Of a DNA stretch of 64,000 bases, positions 33,641-44,557 are shown piece by piece (the stretch's first letter is position 1; every line of letters starts with the position of its first letter). Origin of the DNA: Entoloma clypeatum (lineage: Eukaryota > Basidiomycota > Agaricomycetes > Agaricales > Entolomataceae). The DNA is taken from contig OY751492.1 of NCBI GenBank assembly GCA_963565915.1, forward strand, positions 2,046,001-2,110,000. Direction: 5' to 3'. The notes under the pieces are model-generated. The model saw only the letters and a program-made list of their open reading frames with translations. It did no database searches and was not told the origin of the DNA. The position numbers and the translations under genes are program-made.

Positions 33641-35960
33641 CAAGCAAAACATTGATGCATTCAGCAGGCCAACTCGTCCGATCAAGATGACTCTGTGACA
33701 TCTGTGGCTGCAAAAACCGGTACCTCCGCTTTCCAATCACATTCAACATCACCCGCCGCTGTGACACAGTGTGAAAGGTTCAACAGGTGACTCAAAGTCC
33801 ACGAACGGACCAATGAAGAAATCCTTCATGAGTACTACCAACCAGATCTTAAGCCTCATGAACATGCCCTAATGTTTTCGAACCAGAGGCACAGCTCGAA
33901 ACGTGGTCTTCTGGTGTTTATGAACACTTTCAGTTGCCCACCATTGCCGAGGATGGTGATGCTGTACAATATGTTTTTTGGTGTTGAACGTGGGTTAATT
34001 TTCTTTGCATTTTTATCAGCTGTGCTAACAAGTTGGACCTCAAGCCATCCATCTATTACAGTTTCACAAGTGCGCCATGATGAAAGTACCAGCAATCTTG
34101 TGTGCCATGTTGATAAGTGCAAGCCGGCCAAGACATCTGAATTGTGATCGATCATGGCGTTTGCACAAGGCTCGACATACAATCCCGCCACACATCAAAT
34201 GAAAGTTGCTCTATGGGTTGCCCGGCGTCATCGGCCCTTTGCTATCGTCAAAGACGCTGAACTCCTCGACATTTTTCATGATCTCAACAACAAATGTGAA
34301 ACCCCATCGGCAACGACAGTCTCTCGCGATGTGAAGGAAATTTTTCATATGACTCGCACGAAGGTGGCTTCAAGGCTCCAGGTGAGATTTAGTTTGACTT
34401 CTGATCACGACATACATTCTAATATCAATATCATTGTCAGGCTTATCCTGGTCAATTGCACCTCGCCGTTGATGGCTGGACCTCGCCCCAAGTGATTGCA
34501 TTTATTGGCGCAACTGTTCATTGGATTGAAAACGGCAAGGTGACATCCATAATTTTAGACTTTATTAAGTATGTCTCGCATTGCTTTATGTATCTTTTTT
34601 TCCATTAACCATGAAATGTCTTAATTAGAGCAACAAAGGCACATACGGGCGCATATCTTGCCAAGCAAATAGTAGATTGCCTTCAGGAGTACGGAATACA
34701 TAACAAAGTAAGCTTGACCTGGCTTTTCTACAAATGATGACCATGATACTAATATATAAATATAGATTCTGGCCATCGTTTGTGATAATGCCTCGAACAA
34801 CAATACTATGATTGAGGAGCTTGTGATACTGCTTCCAAAATTTAAAGGTGATGAGGGTCGCGTGAGATGTTTCACTCACATCTTGAATCTTGTTGTGAAG
34901 GTACGATATTAATTATTACTCAGACTATTTTTACAACATTTAATATTGTCGTAAGGCTGTCCTATCCCAATTTAGTCAGAAAACAAAGGCCTCGTCCACC
35001 AATGCCGAGGAACAGGAGGATGTGGATCTATTCAATAGTCTTGTAGATGATTCGAGAGATGAAAGTGATAATGAAGGTGACGAAGACAATGTAGGGAAAG
35101 ACGAAGCTGCTGAAGAATTGGATGATGAACTTGATCCCGCCGTTGATGCAAGCGATGCTGATATGATCCAAAAGGCTATCACGGGAGCTGGTGACCAGGA
35201 TCCGAGTTGTATTCTGCAACTATCTCGAGAAGACATCAACCTTGGCCGCTTCTCAATCTTCAAGGTTAACTTAATTGCCTCTTTCTTCTCTCAGACTTAA
35301 CACATGATTTTCATAGCTTTGAACTCTTGCAAACAAGATTGTGAACAGTCCGACAATCAAAGAAGATCTTCGACTGTGTTGTTCGCAAAGCCAGATCACG
35401 CCGAACCTCATGATTTGTGATGTTGCAACACAATGGAACAGCACATCAGCTCTCATTGGATGCGTGATTGAACTACGCCCTGCTCTAGACAAGCTCATTA
35501 TCATGAGGGAACATAACAAGGCTCGGGGCATCAGGCTCAAGAGATTCCAGCTGTCAGATGGGGAATGGGAGTTATTAGTTCAACTTCATCCACTTCTTGA
35601 CATATGTATGAGTCAAGTCACAACTTTTAGTGTACCACACAATGTTCTCAACTAAATCATCATTTTAACAGTTATTCCTTGATGCTACGAAGGAAATATC
35701 ACAGGGCCAAGTGCTGCTTGTTCAAGATGTTATACCAATCTTTGATGCTTTGACACATGCCCTCAATGACTTCATCGACAACGATAATCTGAACCTGACC
35801 ATTCGCGCAGCTGCTCTGCGAGGCTCCTTGATTATGAATAAGTACTATTCACTTACCGATGACTCAATGGTCTTTTGTGTTGTGATGAGTATATTACTTT
35901 TTCGTCTCTGATATAATTCTAATATGGCTTTACTCTAGTATTACATCCTGCACACACATT
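33641..35960 (+). pseudogene. hAT transposase remnant (hAT-4), cut by gypsy-B
   Basis: Exon-like blocks read in order: YNPATHQMKVALWVARRHRP (34190), YPGQLHLAVDGWTSPQVI (first catalytic region), IIL-DFIK, TKAHTGAYLAKQIVDCLQEY, ILAIVCDNASNNNTMIEEL, RVRCFTHILNLVVKAVLSQF, an acidic linker, DVATQWNSTSALIGCVIELR, and YYSLTDDS near 35850. Several GT-AG introns are recognisable, so this derives from a spliced transposase gene. The frame is interrupted upstream (stop near 33790 and at 34145), and the C-terminal dimerisation domain is missing because gypsy-B sequence starts at ~35961. Confidence 0.8.
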
Positions 35961-37193
35961 CAACGAGATTATACTTGGCCTGGTGTTTGAGACTTTGTCA
36001 AAAAGTACTGCAAATCCTGCACCACTTGCATGCGCTCTAAACCCCAACGCCACAAGTCCTATGGTATGCTGAAGCAACTCCCAGTTCTGAACCTTCCGTG
36101 GAACTCCATATCCATGGACTTCATCGAGACACTTCCGACCTCCGGCGGTTTTGACGCAATCCTTGTTATTGTTGACCGAATGACAAAACAAAGCATTTTT
36201 GTTCCAACTACGATCCACTGCACCTCTGAAGATCTAGCCACCTTGTTCATCCTGCATGTGTTCTCCAAGCACGGAGTACCGGAACATGTCACCTCCGACC
36301 AAGGCCCAGAGTTCGTCTCCCGCTTTTTCCGCTCCCTCGGAAAAGCCCTCAACATGACTCTGCACTTCACCTCTGGCTACCATCCTGAAGGCGACGGTCA
36401 AACCGAACATACCAACCAGACCTTGGAACAGTACCTCCGCATCTTCTGCAACTATCAGCAGGACAACTGGTCCGAGCTACTTCCGCTTGCGGAGTTCGCG
36501 TACAACAATGCTCCGAGTGCTACGACCGGGATCTCGCCCTTCTTCGCCAATAAAGGTTATCATCCGAACCTCTCCGTCCATCCGGAGCGCGACCTCGCAT
36601 CCGCCCGTGCCCGACAATTCGTCGTAGACCTGGACGAGCTTCACCAAGAACTCAAATCTACAATCCTAGAAGCTCAACGATGTTATCAAGGCCCCGCCGA
36701 TCTCCGGCGTGCTCCGCCCCCTCCGCTCGAAGTAGGACAGCAAGCTTTTGTGAAGGCTAAGTTTTTCCGCACTACACGACCCTCCAAAAAGCTGTCTGAA
36801 AAGTACCTTGGCCCCTTTGACATCCTTGCCAGGAATGGTACACACTCTTACACCCTCCGACTTCCGGACACCATACGTGGTGTTCACCCCGTTTTCCACA
36901 TCTCCATGCTGGAGCCATCTGTTCCGAACGACATTCCGAACCGGACAGTAACTCCGCCTCCTCCGATCGATGTTGAAGGAGAAGTGGAATATGAAATCGC
37001 CGAAATCCTTGACACCAAACTGGATCGTCGGCGTTCTTGCAAACTGCTCTACCTAGTCCGTTGGCTAGGCTATGAAGGAACTGATGAGGAACAGTCCTGG
37101 CTACCCGCCACGGAACTCAAACACGCGACGGACTTAGTCGCGGACTTCCACTCTGCGTATCCGGAGAAACCAGGCCCCTTATCACACCTATAG
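35961..37193 (+). pseudogene. gypsy-B pol: integrase and chromodomain (5' truncated)
   Basis: Begins mid-integrase (QRDYTWPG), with one TGA at 35988 in place of Arg. From 36030 an uninterrupted 387-residue frame gives the zinc region (CKSCTTCMRSK), the core (MDFIETLPTSGGFDAILVIVD; VTSDQGPEFVSRF; YHPEGDGQTEHTNQTLE), so the catalytic D, D and E are all kept, and a C-terminal chromodomain (EYEIAEILDTKL, LLYLVRWLGYEGTDEE). It ends KPGPLSHL at 37193. Gag, protease and RT are absent; the left junction is inside hAT-4 with no LTR. Confidence 0.92.
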
Positions 37194-37263
37194 AACCACG
37201 CAAGACTCTCATATTGCAAAAAATAATAAGAAATAATAAAAAGAAACTAAGAGGGGGGAGGGG

Positions 37264-38266
37264 CTACTGGGTTTTGGCCTTTTTGGCCGGCGGACCCTCA
37301 TCCTCCGACCCTTCCTCCGACTCCTCCGTTTTTTCCCCTGTTTCTTCCTCCGCTTTCCTCGCCTGCTTTTTCTCCTCCTCCATTTTCTCCTCCTCCATTT
37401 TCTCCGCTTGCAGTTCCGCAAGCTCCCCCTCGTCCAACCCCTTGTCCTTCTCCTCGTCCTCTTCCTCATCCTCTTCCGCACTTTTCGCCTCCCCTCCGTC
37501 ATCCTCTGACTCCGGAGCCGCCGCCTCCAGCAAGAAGTTCCAGTAGGTGAGGTGGTTGTTTAAAATTTGCAGCTGCCGGAGCAGTGCCCAACCGACCCTC
37601 GCCGACCACTCCTCTCTCTCCTCCAGAGCCTCCCGGAGCTCCCGGAGCTCCTCCGCGACCCCTGCGCCGCAGCAGCTTTTCGCCCCGCTTGGGCCCGCAA
37701 CCTCTGCGATGGCCTCCTCCGTTTTTCCCCGTTTCCGCTTCGCCCGTGTCTCGCCGGCCTTCAGGCATACCCGTTTGCTGTCCTTGCACCGCTGGCATGC
37801 GGTGCCCTTTCCCTGCCTAAGGAGATTGTCAGTAAGAAAAAGAAAATGGAGAAGTGGGTACTCACAACGCCCACTTGCATTCCACCTTTGCCTGCGCACA
37901 GGCCTGACACGCCTCCCCCAGGACCTCCGACCCCTCCGCCCTCTGCTTCCCCATTTTCGTTGTTTTCTTCCGCTCCGCCTCTGCCTTCGCCTCCGCCTCC
38001 GCCTTCTTCTTCGCCTCTGCCTCTCTCGCCCTCCTCTCAGCCTCCGCCTTCTTCCTTGCCTCCGCCTCCTCCTTCTCCTTGCGTATCTGCGCCAGATGGC
38101 GCAGGAGCTCCTCTTCGGAGTTGTCTAGGTTGGCGCTGGATCAGGTGGGCTGCGTGCTCAAGCCTTGGGGCATGTTGGTGGTAACTGGAAGAAACCCTTG
38201 AAGCCACTCATCTCCGTTAAATAACCGAGACCACATGACCTTGTTTATTTTCTCGTGGTCTTCCAT
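37264..38266 (-). CDS. Antisense accessory gene of gypsy-B: Zn2Cys6-like coiled-coil protein
   Basis: Exon 1 (38266-37866) and exon 2 (37816-37264) join in frame across a 49-base GTGAGT...CCTTAG intron, for 317 codons. The N-terminus (MEDHEKINKVMWSRLF) starts only 27 bases from the 3' LTR, so transcription should begin inside the LTR, antisense to the element. One TGA (38141-38143) interrupts exon 1 at a likely former Arg. A long Ala/Glu/Lys/Arg coiled coil leads to C-X2-C-X6-C-X10-C-X2-C-X6-C, the Zn(II)2Cys6 spacing, with the intron between the two halves. Then a second helical region and a Glu-rich C-terminus ending in a basic patch (PPAKKAKTQ). The stop is 70 bases from the pol stop, tail to tail. 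Function unknown; DNA binding or control of the host element is inference. Confidence 0.72.
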
Positions 38267-38282
38267 GGGTGTCAGACCTAAG

Positions 38283-38292
38283 AGGGGAATAC
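38283..38292 (+). other. gypsy-B polypurine tract
   Basis: AAGAGGGGAA precedes the LTR start TGTTATATCC (38293), fixing the + orientation of gypsy-B. Confidence 0.7.
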
Positions 38293-38588
38293 TGTTATAT
38301 CCGTCTCCGAATCTCCGATCCACTCCGATAGTCCTCCGACATTCCGGACATCCGTTACCTCCGCATCTCTGCACGTTGCCATCGTGCATTTCATATTCAT
38401 AACTCCATGCCTTTATGCATTTCATATTCATATTCCCGTTTACTTATGCATCGCCTTTTCTGCATGGTCCACTAACCGACATCTCCGATGTTCGTTACAG
38501 TCGCTGGCAACTTACGCCACAACTCCGGACCTACTCCGACCATCTCCGTAAAGTAATCACATTTAGATATTTAAGCTCGTACCATACC

Positions 38589-38897
38589 TGTTGAAGTTCC
38601 ACCTGGGCGTTAGCCACAGATGTACTGAGCAACCAGCTACAGTGGAAGTACTCTACATAACCGTTCTAGCCACTTACATGGTTTGGGAGGGGTGAGGCTG
38701 GTGAGAGTGGTTGAGGCTGGTAAGAGCGATGGAGCTGGTTAAGAGTCAAGAGACAACTTGTTGATATTGACAGTTTCCTGGTCTTATATACCGTACTACT
38801 GTTTGTACCAACCAAACAAGTATGTAATGAAGATATGTAAAGGTCACGTGATGTAATCTAATCTAATCTAATCTATGTGATGGGAAAAGTTTCAACA
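38589..38897 (-). repeat. LTR-c, distal outer LTR of the copia-3 composite
   Basis: 309 bp; ends TGTTGAAGTT...GTTTCAACA on the + strand. Nearly identical to LTR-a. Confidence 0.95.
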
Positions 38898-39082
38898 ATG
38901 AGAATGGAGCATTTCAATGGAAATCTATTCAACATTTCTCTTCTGATCAGCATGTTTGTATCTCGGCACAACTATAAAACCTGTACTTATGTTTGGATTG
39001 CAACCACAGCCTACAGACGACCGTGATCTGCCTTACTGGACTTTCTTGTTTTTATTTTTTCTTGTATCCCCCAGACAGTGTC
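38898..39082 (-). repeat. 185-bp host segment carried within the composite
   Basis: Reverse complement of 18147-18331, including the GACAC that is copia-1's target duplication in its own locus. Confidence 0.95.
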
Positions 39083-39392
39083 TGTTGAAGTTCCACCTGG
39101 GCGCTAGCCACAGGTGTACTGAGCAACATAGCTATAGTGGAAGTACTCTACGATACCGCTATGGTCACTTACATGGTTTGGAGGGGGTAAGGCTAGTGAG
39201 AGCGGTTGAGGCTGGTGAGAGCGATGGAGCTGGTTAAGAGTCAAGAGACAACTTGTTGATATTGACAGTTTCCTGGTCTTATATACTGTACTACTGTTTG
39301 TACCAACCAAACAAGTATGTAATGAAGATATGTAAAGGTCACGTGATGTAATCTAATCTAATCTAATCTACATGATGGGAAAAGTTTCAACA
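39083..39392 (-). repeat. LTR-b, inner LTR (original 3' LTR)
   Basis: 310 bp, adjoining the internal polypurine tract. It carries the copia-1 3' LTR variants CATGTAG, CAGTATATAAG, CCCCCTCC and AGCGGTATCG. Confidence 0.95.
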
Positions 39393-39467
39393 CCCCCCCA
39401 TATTTAGTACATATTTCTAAATACATCTTACTTTTTCCCACATATATATATAGGTACTTTGTTTCAC

Positions 39468-42400
39468 CTAGTTTTTTATCAATCTGAAGTAAGGGATAAA
39501 CTTGGAAAAGAGGATTTTTCCCAGATTCTTAGTTAAGAGGTCTGCAGGGTTGTTCACTCCTTCAATAAATTCGACCGTAATTATCCCTTCAGAGACTTTT
39601 TCTCTGACGAAGTGGAATCGCACGTCAATGTGCTTGGATCGCTTCTCAGTTACAGGGTTGGATGCGATAAAGACGGAGCCATTGTTATCTCCGTAGATTG
39701 GTACTGATCCGATCTGCATTCCAAGTTTGGCAAGCATGCTTCTCAGCCATGTTGCTGCGCGACTGCAATCTGATAGCGCCATATACTCTGCTTCTGTGGA
39801 AGAGAGGGCGATGGTCTTTTGCGCCGATGATACCCATGTTATCGCTCCAGACGCCAGTGATATGAAGAAGCCGGTGGTAGACCTCCTCGTGTTTTCATCT
39901 GACGCCCAGTCGGAGTCTGTGAATGCATAGATCCCTTTCCCTGAGTCCCCATCATACATTATTGCATAATTTTTTGTTGCCTTTAAATATCTGCAAATAT
40001 CCCTAGCCACCTCTAAATGGCGTTTTGTGGGATTTGCGGAAAATTGGGACATTTTGATTACTGCAAAGCAGATGTCAGGCCTCGTTCCAATCATCAGATA
40101 TAGAAGTGATCCGATGACGGATTGGTACTTGGATCGGAGTTCCGCATTGGGTTCATCTTTGGACGCCATGGGTTTGTAGCCCGTAGGGAGTGGGGTATGG
40201 GTGGCGTTAGATTCGCTCATCCCCATGCCTGCCAGAATTTTCTCAAGGTAAGGTACTTGATCAATGAAGATCCTCTTCCCACGTTGCCTTATTTGGATTG
40301 AGAGAAATTCCTTTGGTTCCCCATCGGGCACTAGGTGACCTAGGTCCCTGCATTCCCATGTTGTCATGAAGGCCTTCTTCTTTTCTAGCGTATATTCCCG
40401 GTTTGTGCCGAGAAAAGCAGAGTCGTCGACATAGATGACGGCGATTACAATTTCCCCGCTGGTACTTTTGTGAATGAACACTCCCGCATCGGAGTGAAGC
40501 CGGACAAAGCCGAGCTTTTTCATGGAGGAATCAAGTTCCCTCCACCAGGCTAATGCGGCCTGCTTAAGTCCATATAGAGCTTTGAATAGTTGGTACACGA
40601 GGTGTTCTTTCCCTTTTACTATGTAGCCCTCAGGCTGTCGCATGTAAATGACTTCACGGAGCGTTCCATAGAGGAAGGCTGATGAGACGTCCAAAAGAGT
40701 CATGAACCACCCTTCAAGGGCTGTCAATGCCAGTATTAATCGGACGGTTTCATATCTTACGACTGGTGAGAAGATCTGATCAAAGTCGATCCCTTCTACC
40801 TGTGAGAAGCCTTTTGCGACGAGGCGCGCTTTCAGACGCCCGTCGGACTTTTCGTTGTAAACCCATTTGTTCCTTAGAGCTTTCCTTCCTGCAGGCAGGG
40901 GTACTAGCTCTGTGATCACTCCGCGGCATTTGAGCATGTCTAGCTCTTTACGTTCAGCCGCATACCAGTCTTCTTTATTTGGAAGAGGGTATATGTCTTT
41001 ATGGGACATGTCGACAATGCCAACTTGGACTGATATCGCCTCCATCAGGAGGTCATTCATCCATGCTGTTTGACCGCCCAATCTCCGTCTTTGATCTAAT
41101 TTTTCAAGATCAGACGCTGGAGTGTCTTCCCCATAGATGCTTCCTGGCATCTTCCGAACTCGTCGTTCCCTGATCGGTCGATCTGGTACTTGCTCGGGTT
41201 GTGGAGTGGGTACTCGCGGTTCGTCATCAGGCTCACTGGCAGGCAGTTCGTGGTCTGATTCAGGTTGATCCTGTTCAATGGGAACTGGGATATGAGGTGT
41301 TTCGTTGTGACTATCGTCATCGTTGCTGCCAGGAATGAGATCCTCAAACTCATCAGCCGGCTCTGGGTTTTCCATTTCTGGGTGGTTTTCTGGCAACGGG
41401 TCAATGTGGCATCTAGGGTACTTGCTTTCATCAAAGATAGCTTTCCCGCCCATGAAAATCGTGTTGGTCTCAGGATCCATGAAGCGGTATCCTTTGACCC
41501 CTGGTTTCGATCCGAGATAAATCATCAATCGGGATCTTGATTCCAGGGAGTTCCTACGTTTCTCCTTTGGGATATATACATATGCCTGACATCCGAATAC
41601 TCTGACACTAGACATGTCGGGGATCTCATTGGTCACCCTGAAGTAAGGGGTTTTCCATTCAAGACGCTGCATGGGGGTTCTGTTGTAGAGAAATGCTGCG
41701 TGTTCCAAACAGAATTCCCACCACATGGGCGGTAAGCATGCATCGAAGCGTAATGCCTGAGATTTTTCCCATAGTGTTCGATTGATCCTTTCTGCTCTAC
41801 CATTCTGTTGGTGCTGATATGGGAGCGTGACATCGATCAGAATTCCATGATCGGCAAGTACATCCTTGTATTCGTCAAATTCTCCACCTCCATCAACCCG
41901 CCACTTTTTAGGGGTAGCGGCAAATTGATTCTGGATCATCGCAAGGAATTGTTTCAGCACCGTGATGGCACCTGACTTCTTCCTAAGCAAGACGACCCAG
42001 ACATGGGATGAAAAATCGTCCAAAAAGGTAAGGAAATATTTGTACTTATGGTACGATGCCGTGGATATCTGCTTCAAATCCAAATGGATCAAATCAAAGG
42101 GTTTGACAGCCCTTGTCATTGAGTTGGGATAAGATTGATTCGGCATTTTCCCTTTTAGACACCCCGTGCAGCTTTCCTGTGATTTCTCGCGTACTAACGT
42201 TTTGGGTACTCCTTTGGTACTGGTGGGAATCTTATTGAGCGCTTGGTCATTTGGGTGGCCAAGGCGTTTGTGCCAGGTTTCGACAGTGATTTCGCTAGAG
42301 ATCGCATGGATCTGGTCAAGGCGTATTTCAGTGTCTAACCAATAAATGGTTTGTCCGAGAATGTGAGGCGAGAACTGTATTTTGTTCTGTCCTTTGGAGA

Positions 42401-44195
42401 TGTTGATTTCTCCACGCATTCCGTCTACTTTGTATCCGTGATTAAGGAAGACACCTAGGGACAATAGGCGTGTGTCCATGTCCGGAATGTAGAATACAGG
42501 TCGGAGAAGGTGGGTTTTTACTTCCCCATTTAGGGTATGCCGTACTGGAACAGCCCCAACTCTGAGAATTTCTAGTTTCTTTTCCTTTTCAGCTGTTTGG
42601 ACAAATCGCTTAGCCTTGAGAGGCCTGTAGTACGCGAAGTCCTTGAACTCATGGGTAAAGTGTAACGAGGCACCGGAGTCTAAGATCCATTGTGCGCGTT
42701 CTTTCTCCTTACAGTGTGTGCATGACGCAAAGTGCTTTGTATATTTTTTATATAGATCGTTGTCAATGTGATCCATACATTCTGCACTAGTACTAGCTAA
42801 TATTTTACACGTCTGTAAGGAGGTGTTATTAGCTTTCCTTAATTGGTCAGATTCAGGAGAGGAAGATGACGAACCGTCAAGTTCAATGAGCCCATCTTCG
42901 AATTGGTCCGGCCCCATACGCTCGCTCTGATGGTCTATGTCCATCATCCTAAGGGTTTGGTCCAGCGGCGGAGTAACTCGACGCTGCTTGGACGGTCTTT
43001 CGTCTTCTTCTGGGATAATCGTATCCAGAATGCGAAGGTTTGACCCTGAGGGGCGAGCACCAATGCCGCGTGCGAGTTTGCGAACATGGTCGTTTTTCTT
43101 CCACACGGACGGCTTGCCCGAAGGAAGCCCGGTGTACTGGGATGGAGGCGGGTTCATTCGCTGAAGTAGCGACTGCATCCGCTGAGAGTCTGGCTGTGCA
43201 GTACTTGTCGTTTTCCCGCGCCCAGTGACGGTGGTGAAGGACGGTGGCGGAAGAGGAGGGAAGTGGATGGCGGGAGCAACAAACTCAACCGTTTCCTCCA
43301 CATGTTCGGACGCGTTGTCCGCAGTGTTGGCGCTTTTCTTCTGATTGCGCCAATGTCCCTTTCCCTTCTTCTTCTCGGAAGCGGTACTTGGGTCGGTCGA
43401 GTTAGGCTGCTCGTCAGCATCGTTCTGCGAGGTACTCGGCTTTTGCTGCTTTTCCCATTTGGGGTCCTGCCCCTTGCGCTTTGTCCTGGAAATTTTCCGG
43501 GCCTGCTCGTTGGACGCCCGAATAGACCCAATTGCATATTTGCGCCTGTACTCCGATATGATGCTGTCGGCGACGGCCTTGTAGGTGAAATCGTCGGCGT
43601 CGTAGACCTGGAAAAGGGCGGTGGAGAGTGACGACCAGGCGTCGGGAATTGCATTGGCCAGGATCATTGCCTGCATCAGATCAGGAACGACAAACTTTGA
43701 ATCGGCGAGCCGGGCGAAAAGAGACCCCAGGCGTTCAATCTCAGGCACGGGGTCGCGTCCAGAGAGCTTGTAGGTGGCGGCGGCCTTGAAGTCGCCGAAG
43801 ATGACGGCCGGGGATACCTTGGAGTAGTTATCTTTTAGCTCGTTCCATGCGTCAAGTGCCGAGGTGCTATCCTTGATGTGGCGTCTGATCGCCTCAGAGA
43901 CCTTCAGGCGTATCGCCCCGAGAGCTACGTCGTCGTCCCTGATCCAGGCTTTTTCCTCTTTATGGAAGCCGGGCTGGTCGACCGTGGTAGTCAGTACAGG
44001 GGGAGCAGCGGCGGTGGGACCGGGAGTGGAGACCGTAGTAGTGAAGTCGGCGATCACAGGACGAGTGATGTCGCCGGAGACGATGCGCCAGACTCCTTGA
44101 TGGAGGAGGTAGGACTTCATTTTCTCGGCCCAGCTTTGGTAGTCGATGCCGTCAAAGGCAGTGATGGTGTCCATGGCGGAGCGAGAGGTAGACAT
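39468..44195 (-). CDS. copia-3 gag-pol polyprotein, intact (1575 aa)
   Basis: A single uninterrupted frame from ATG 44195 to the stop at 39468. Order: gag-like UBN2-type region (residues ~10-230, YQSWAEKMKSYLL), a basic linker without a CCHC knuckle, aspartic protease (ILDSGASLHFT, Asp ~506), integrase (HKRLGHPNDQ...CTGC zinc region ~640-690; LDDFSSHVWVV; VDGGGEFDEY; AERINRTLW), RT (LLDVSSAFLYG; YVDDSAFLG, ~1257) and RNase H (YAFTDSDWASD; SSTEAEYMAL; GDNNGSVFIA). In Ty1/copia order integrase precedes RT, as here. The first integrase catalytic position reads DLIHLDLKQ. It could be active; processing is expected to be by its own protease. Confidence 0.95.
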   Translation of the reverse strand: MSTSRSAMDTITAFDGIDYQSWAEKMKSYLLHQGVWRIVSGDITRPVIADFTTTVSTPGPTAAAPPVLTTTVDQPGFHKEEKAWIRDDDVALGAIRLKVSEAIRRHIKDSTSALDAWNELKDNYSKVSPAVIFGDFKAAATYKLSGRDPVPEIERLGSLFARLADSKFVVPDLMQAMILANAIPDAWSSLSTALFQVYDADDFTYKAVADSIISEYRRKYAIGSIRASNEQARKISRTKRKGQDPKWEKQQKPSTSQNDADEQPNSTDPSTASEKKKGKGHWRNQKKSANTADNASEHVEETVEFVAPAIHFPPLPPPSFTTVTGRGKTTSTAQPDSQRMQSLLQRMNPPPSQYTGLPSGKPSVWKKNDHVRKLARGIGARPSGSNLRILDTIIPEEDERPSKQRRVTPPLDQTLRMMDIDHQSERMGPDQFEDGLIELDGSSSSSPESDQLRKANNTSLQTCKILASTSAECMDHIDNDLYKKYTKHFASCTHCKEKERAQWILDSGASLHFTHEFKDFAYYRPLKAKRFVQTAEKEKKLEILRVGAVPVRHTLNGEVKTHLLRPVFYIPDMDTRLLSLGVFLNHGYKVDGMRGEINISKGQNKIQFSPHILGQTIYWLDTEIRLDQIHAISSEITVETWHKRLGHPNDQALNKIPTSTKGVPKTLVREKSQESCTGCLKGKMPNQSYPNSMTRAVKPFDLIHLDLKQISTASYHKYKYFLTFLDDFSSHVWVVLLRKKSGAITVLKQFLAMIQNQFAATPKKWRVDGGGEFDEYKDVLADHGILIDVTLPYQHQQNGRAERINRTLWEKSQALRFDACLPPMWWEFCLEHAAFLYNRTPMQRLEWKTPYFRVTNEIPDMSSVRVFGCQAYVYIPKEKRRNSLESRSRLMIYLGSKPGVKGYRFMDPETNTIFMGGKAIFDESKYPRCHIDPLPENHPEMENPEPADEFEDLIPGSNDDDSHNETPHIPVPIEQDQPESDHELPASEPDDEPRVPTPQPEQVPDRPIRERRVRKMPGSIYGEDTPASDLEKLDQRRRLGGQTAWMNDLLMEAISVQVGIVDMSHKDIYPLPNKEDWYAAERKELDMLKCRGVITELVPLPAGRKALRNKWVYNEKSDGRLKARLVAKGFSQVEGIDFDQIFSPVVRYETVRLILALTALEGWFMTLLDVSSAFLYGTLREVIYMRQPEGYIVKGKEHLVYQLFKALYGLKQAALAWWRELDSSMKKLGFVRLHSDAGVFIHKSTSGEIVIAVIYVDDSAFLGTNREYTLEKKKAFMTTWECRDLGHLVPDGEPKEFLSIQIRQRGKRIFIDQVPYLEKILAGMGMSESNATHTPLPTGYKPMASKDEPNAELRSKYQSVIGSLLYLMIGTRPDICFAVIKMSQFSANPTKRHLEVARDICRYLKATKNYAIMYDGDSGKGIYAFTDSDWASDENTRRSTTGFFISLASGAITWVSSAQKTIALSSTEAEYMALSDCSRAATWLRSMLAKLGMQIGSVPIYGDNNGSVFIASNPVTEKRSKHIDVRFHFVREKVSEGIITVEFIEGVNNPADLLTKNLGKILFSKFIPYFRLIKN

Positions 44196-44557
44196 TTGTG
44201 AATGAATCTAAAAAGGGTTCTCAATCAGTGATGTGTTATGAATATGATTCGAGAAAACAATTGAATGATTCCTTGTGACATATTCCCTTCAGGAATAGTG
44301 GTCATGGGAAAACCCTTTATATGTCAGAAACGTATAAGGTGCGATCAACGTTTCCACATGGAGTGTACTATGTCAATCCCCTTAGGGACGCCTCATGACA
44401 GGTACTTGTCGTAATGACGTTCCCAGGTTCATATGTGAAGAAGTATGACTCAGAACCTAGATCTTTCGATCGGTTCTTTGCCAACCAGGGTAGAGTGGGC
44501 AGGTACTCGCTGTTGCCAGCGTTTCCCAAGTCCCTCTGCTATCCGGGGCCCATAACC

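Noticed and set aside
38956..39237. 93-residue ORF identical at two loci (also 17992-18273, minus strand)
   Set aside because: Identity is explained by the duplicated 185-bp segment plus LTR; the frame spans an LTR end and has no independent support.
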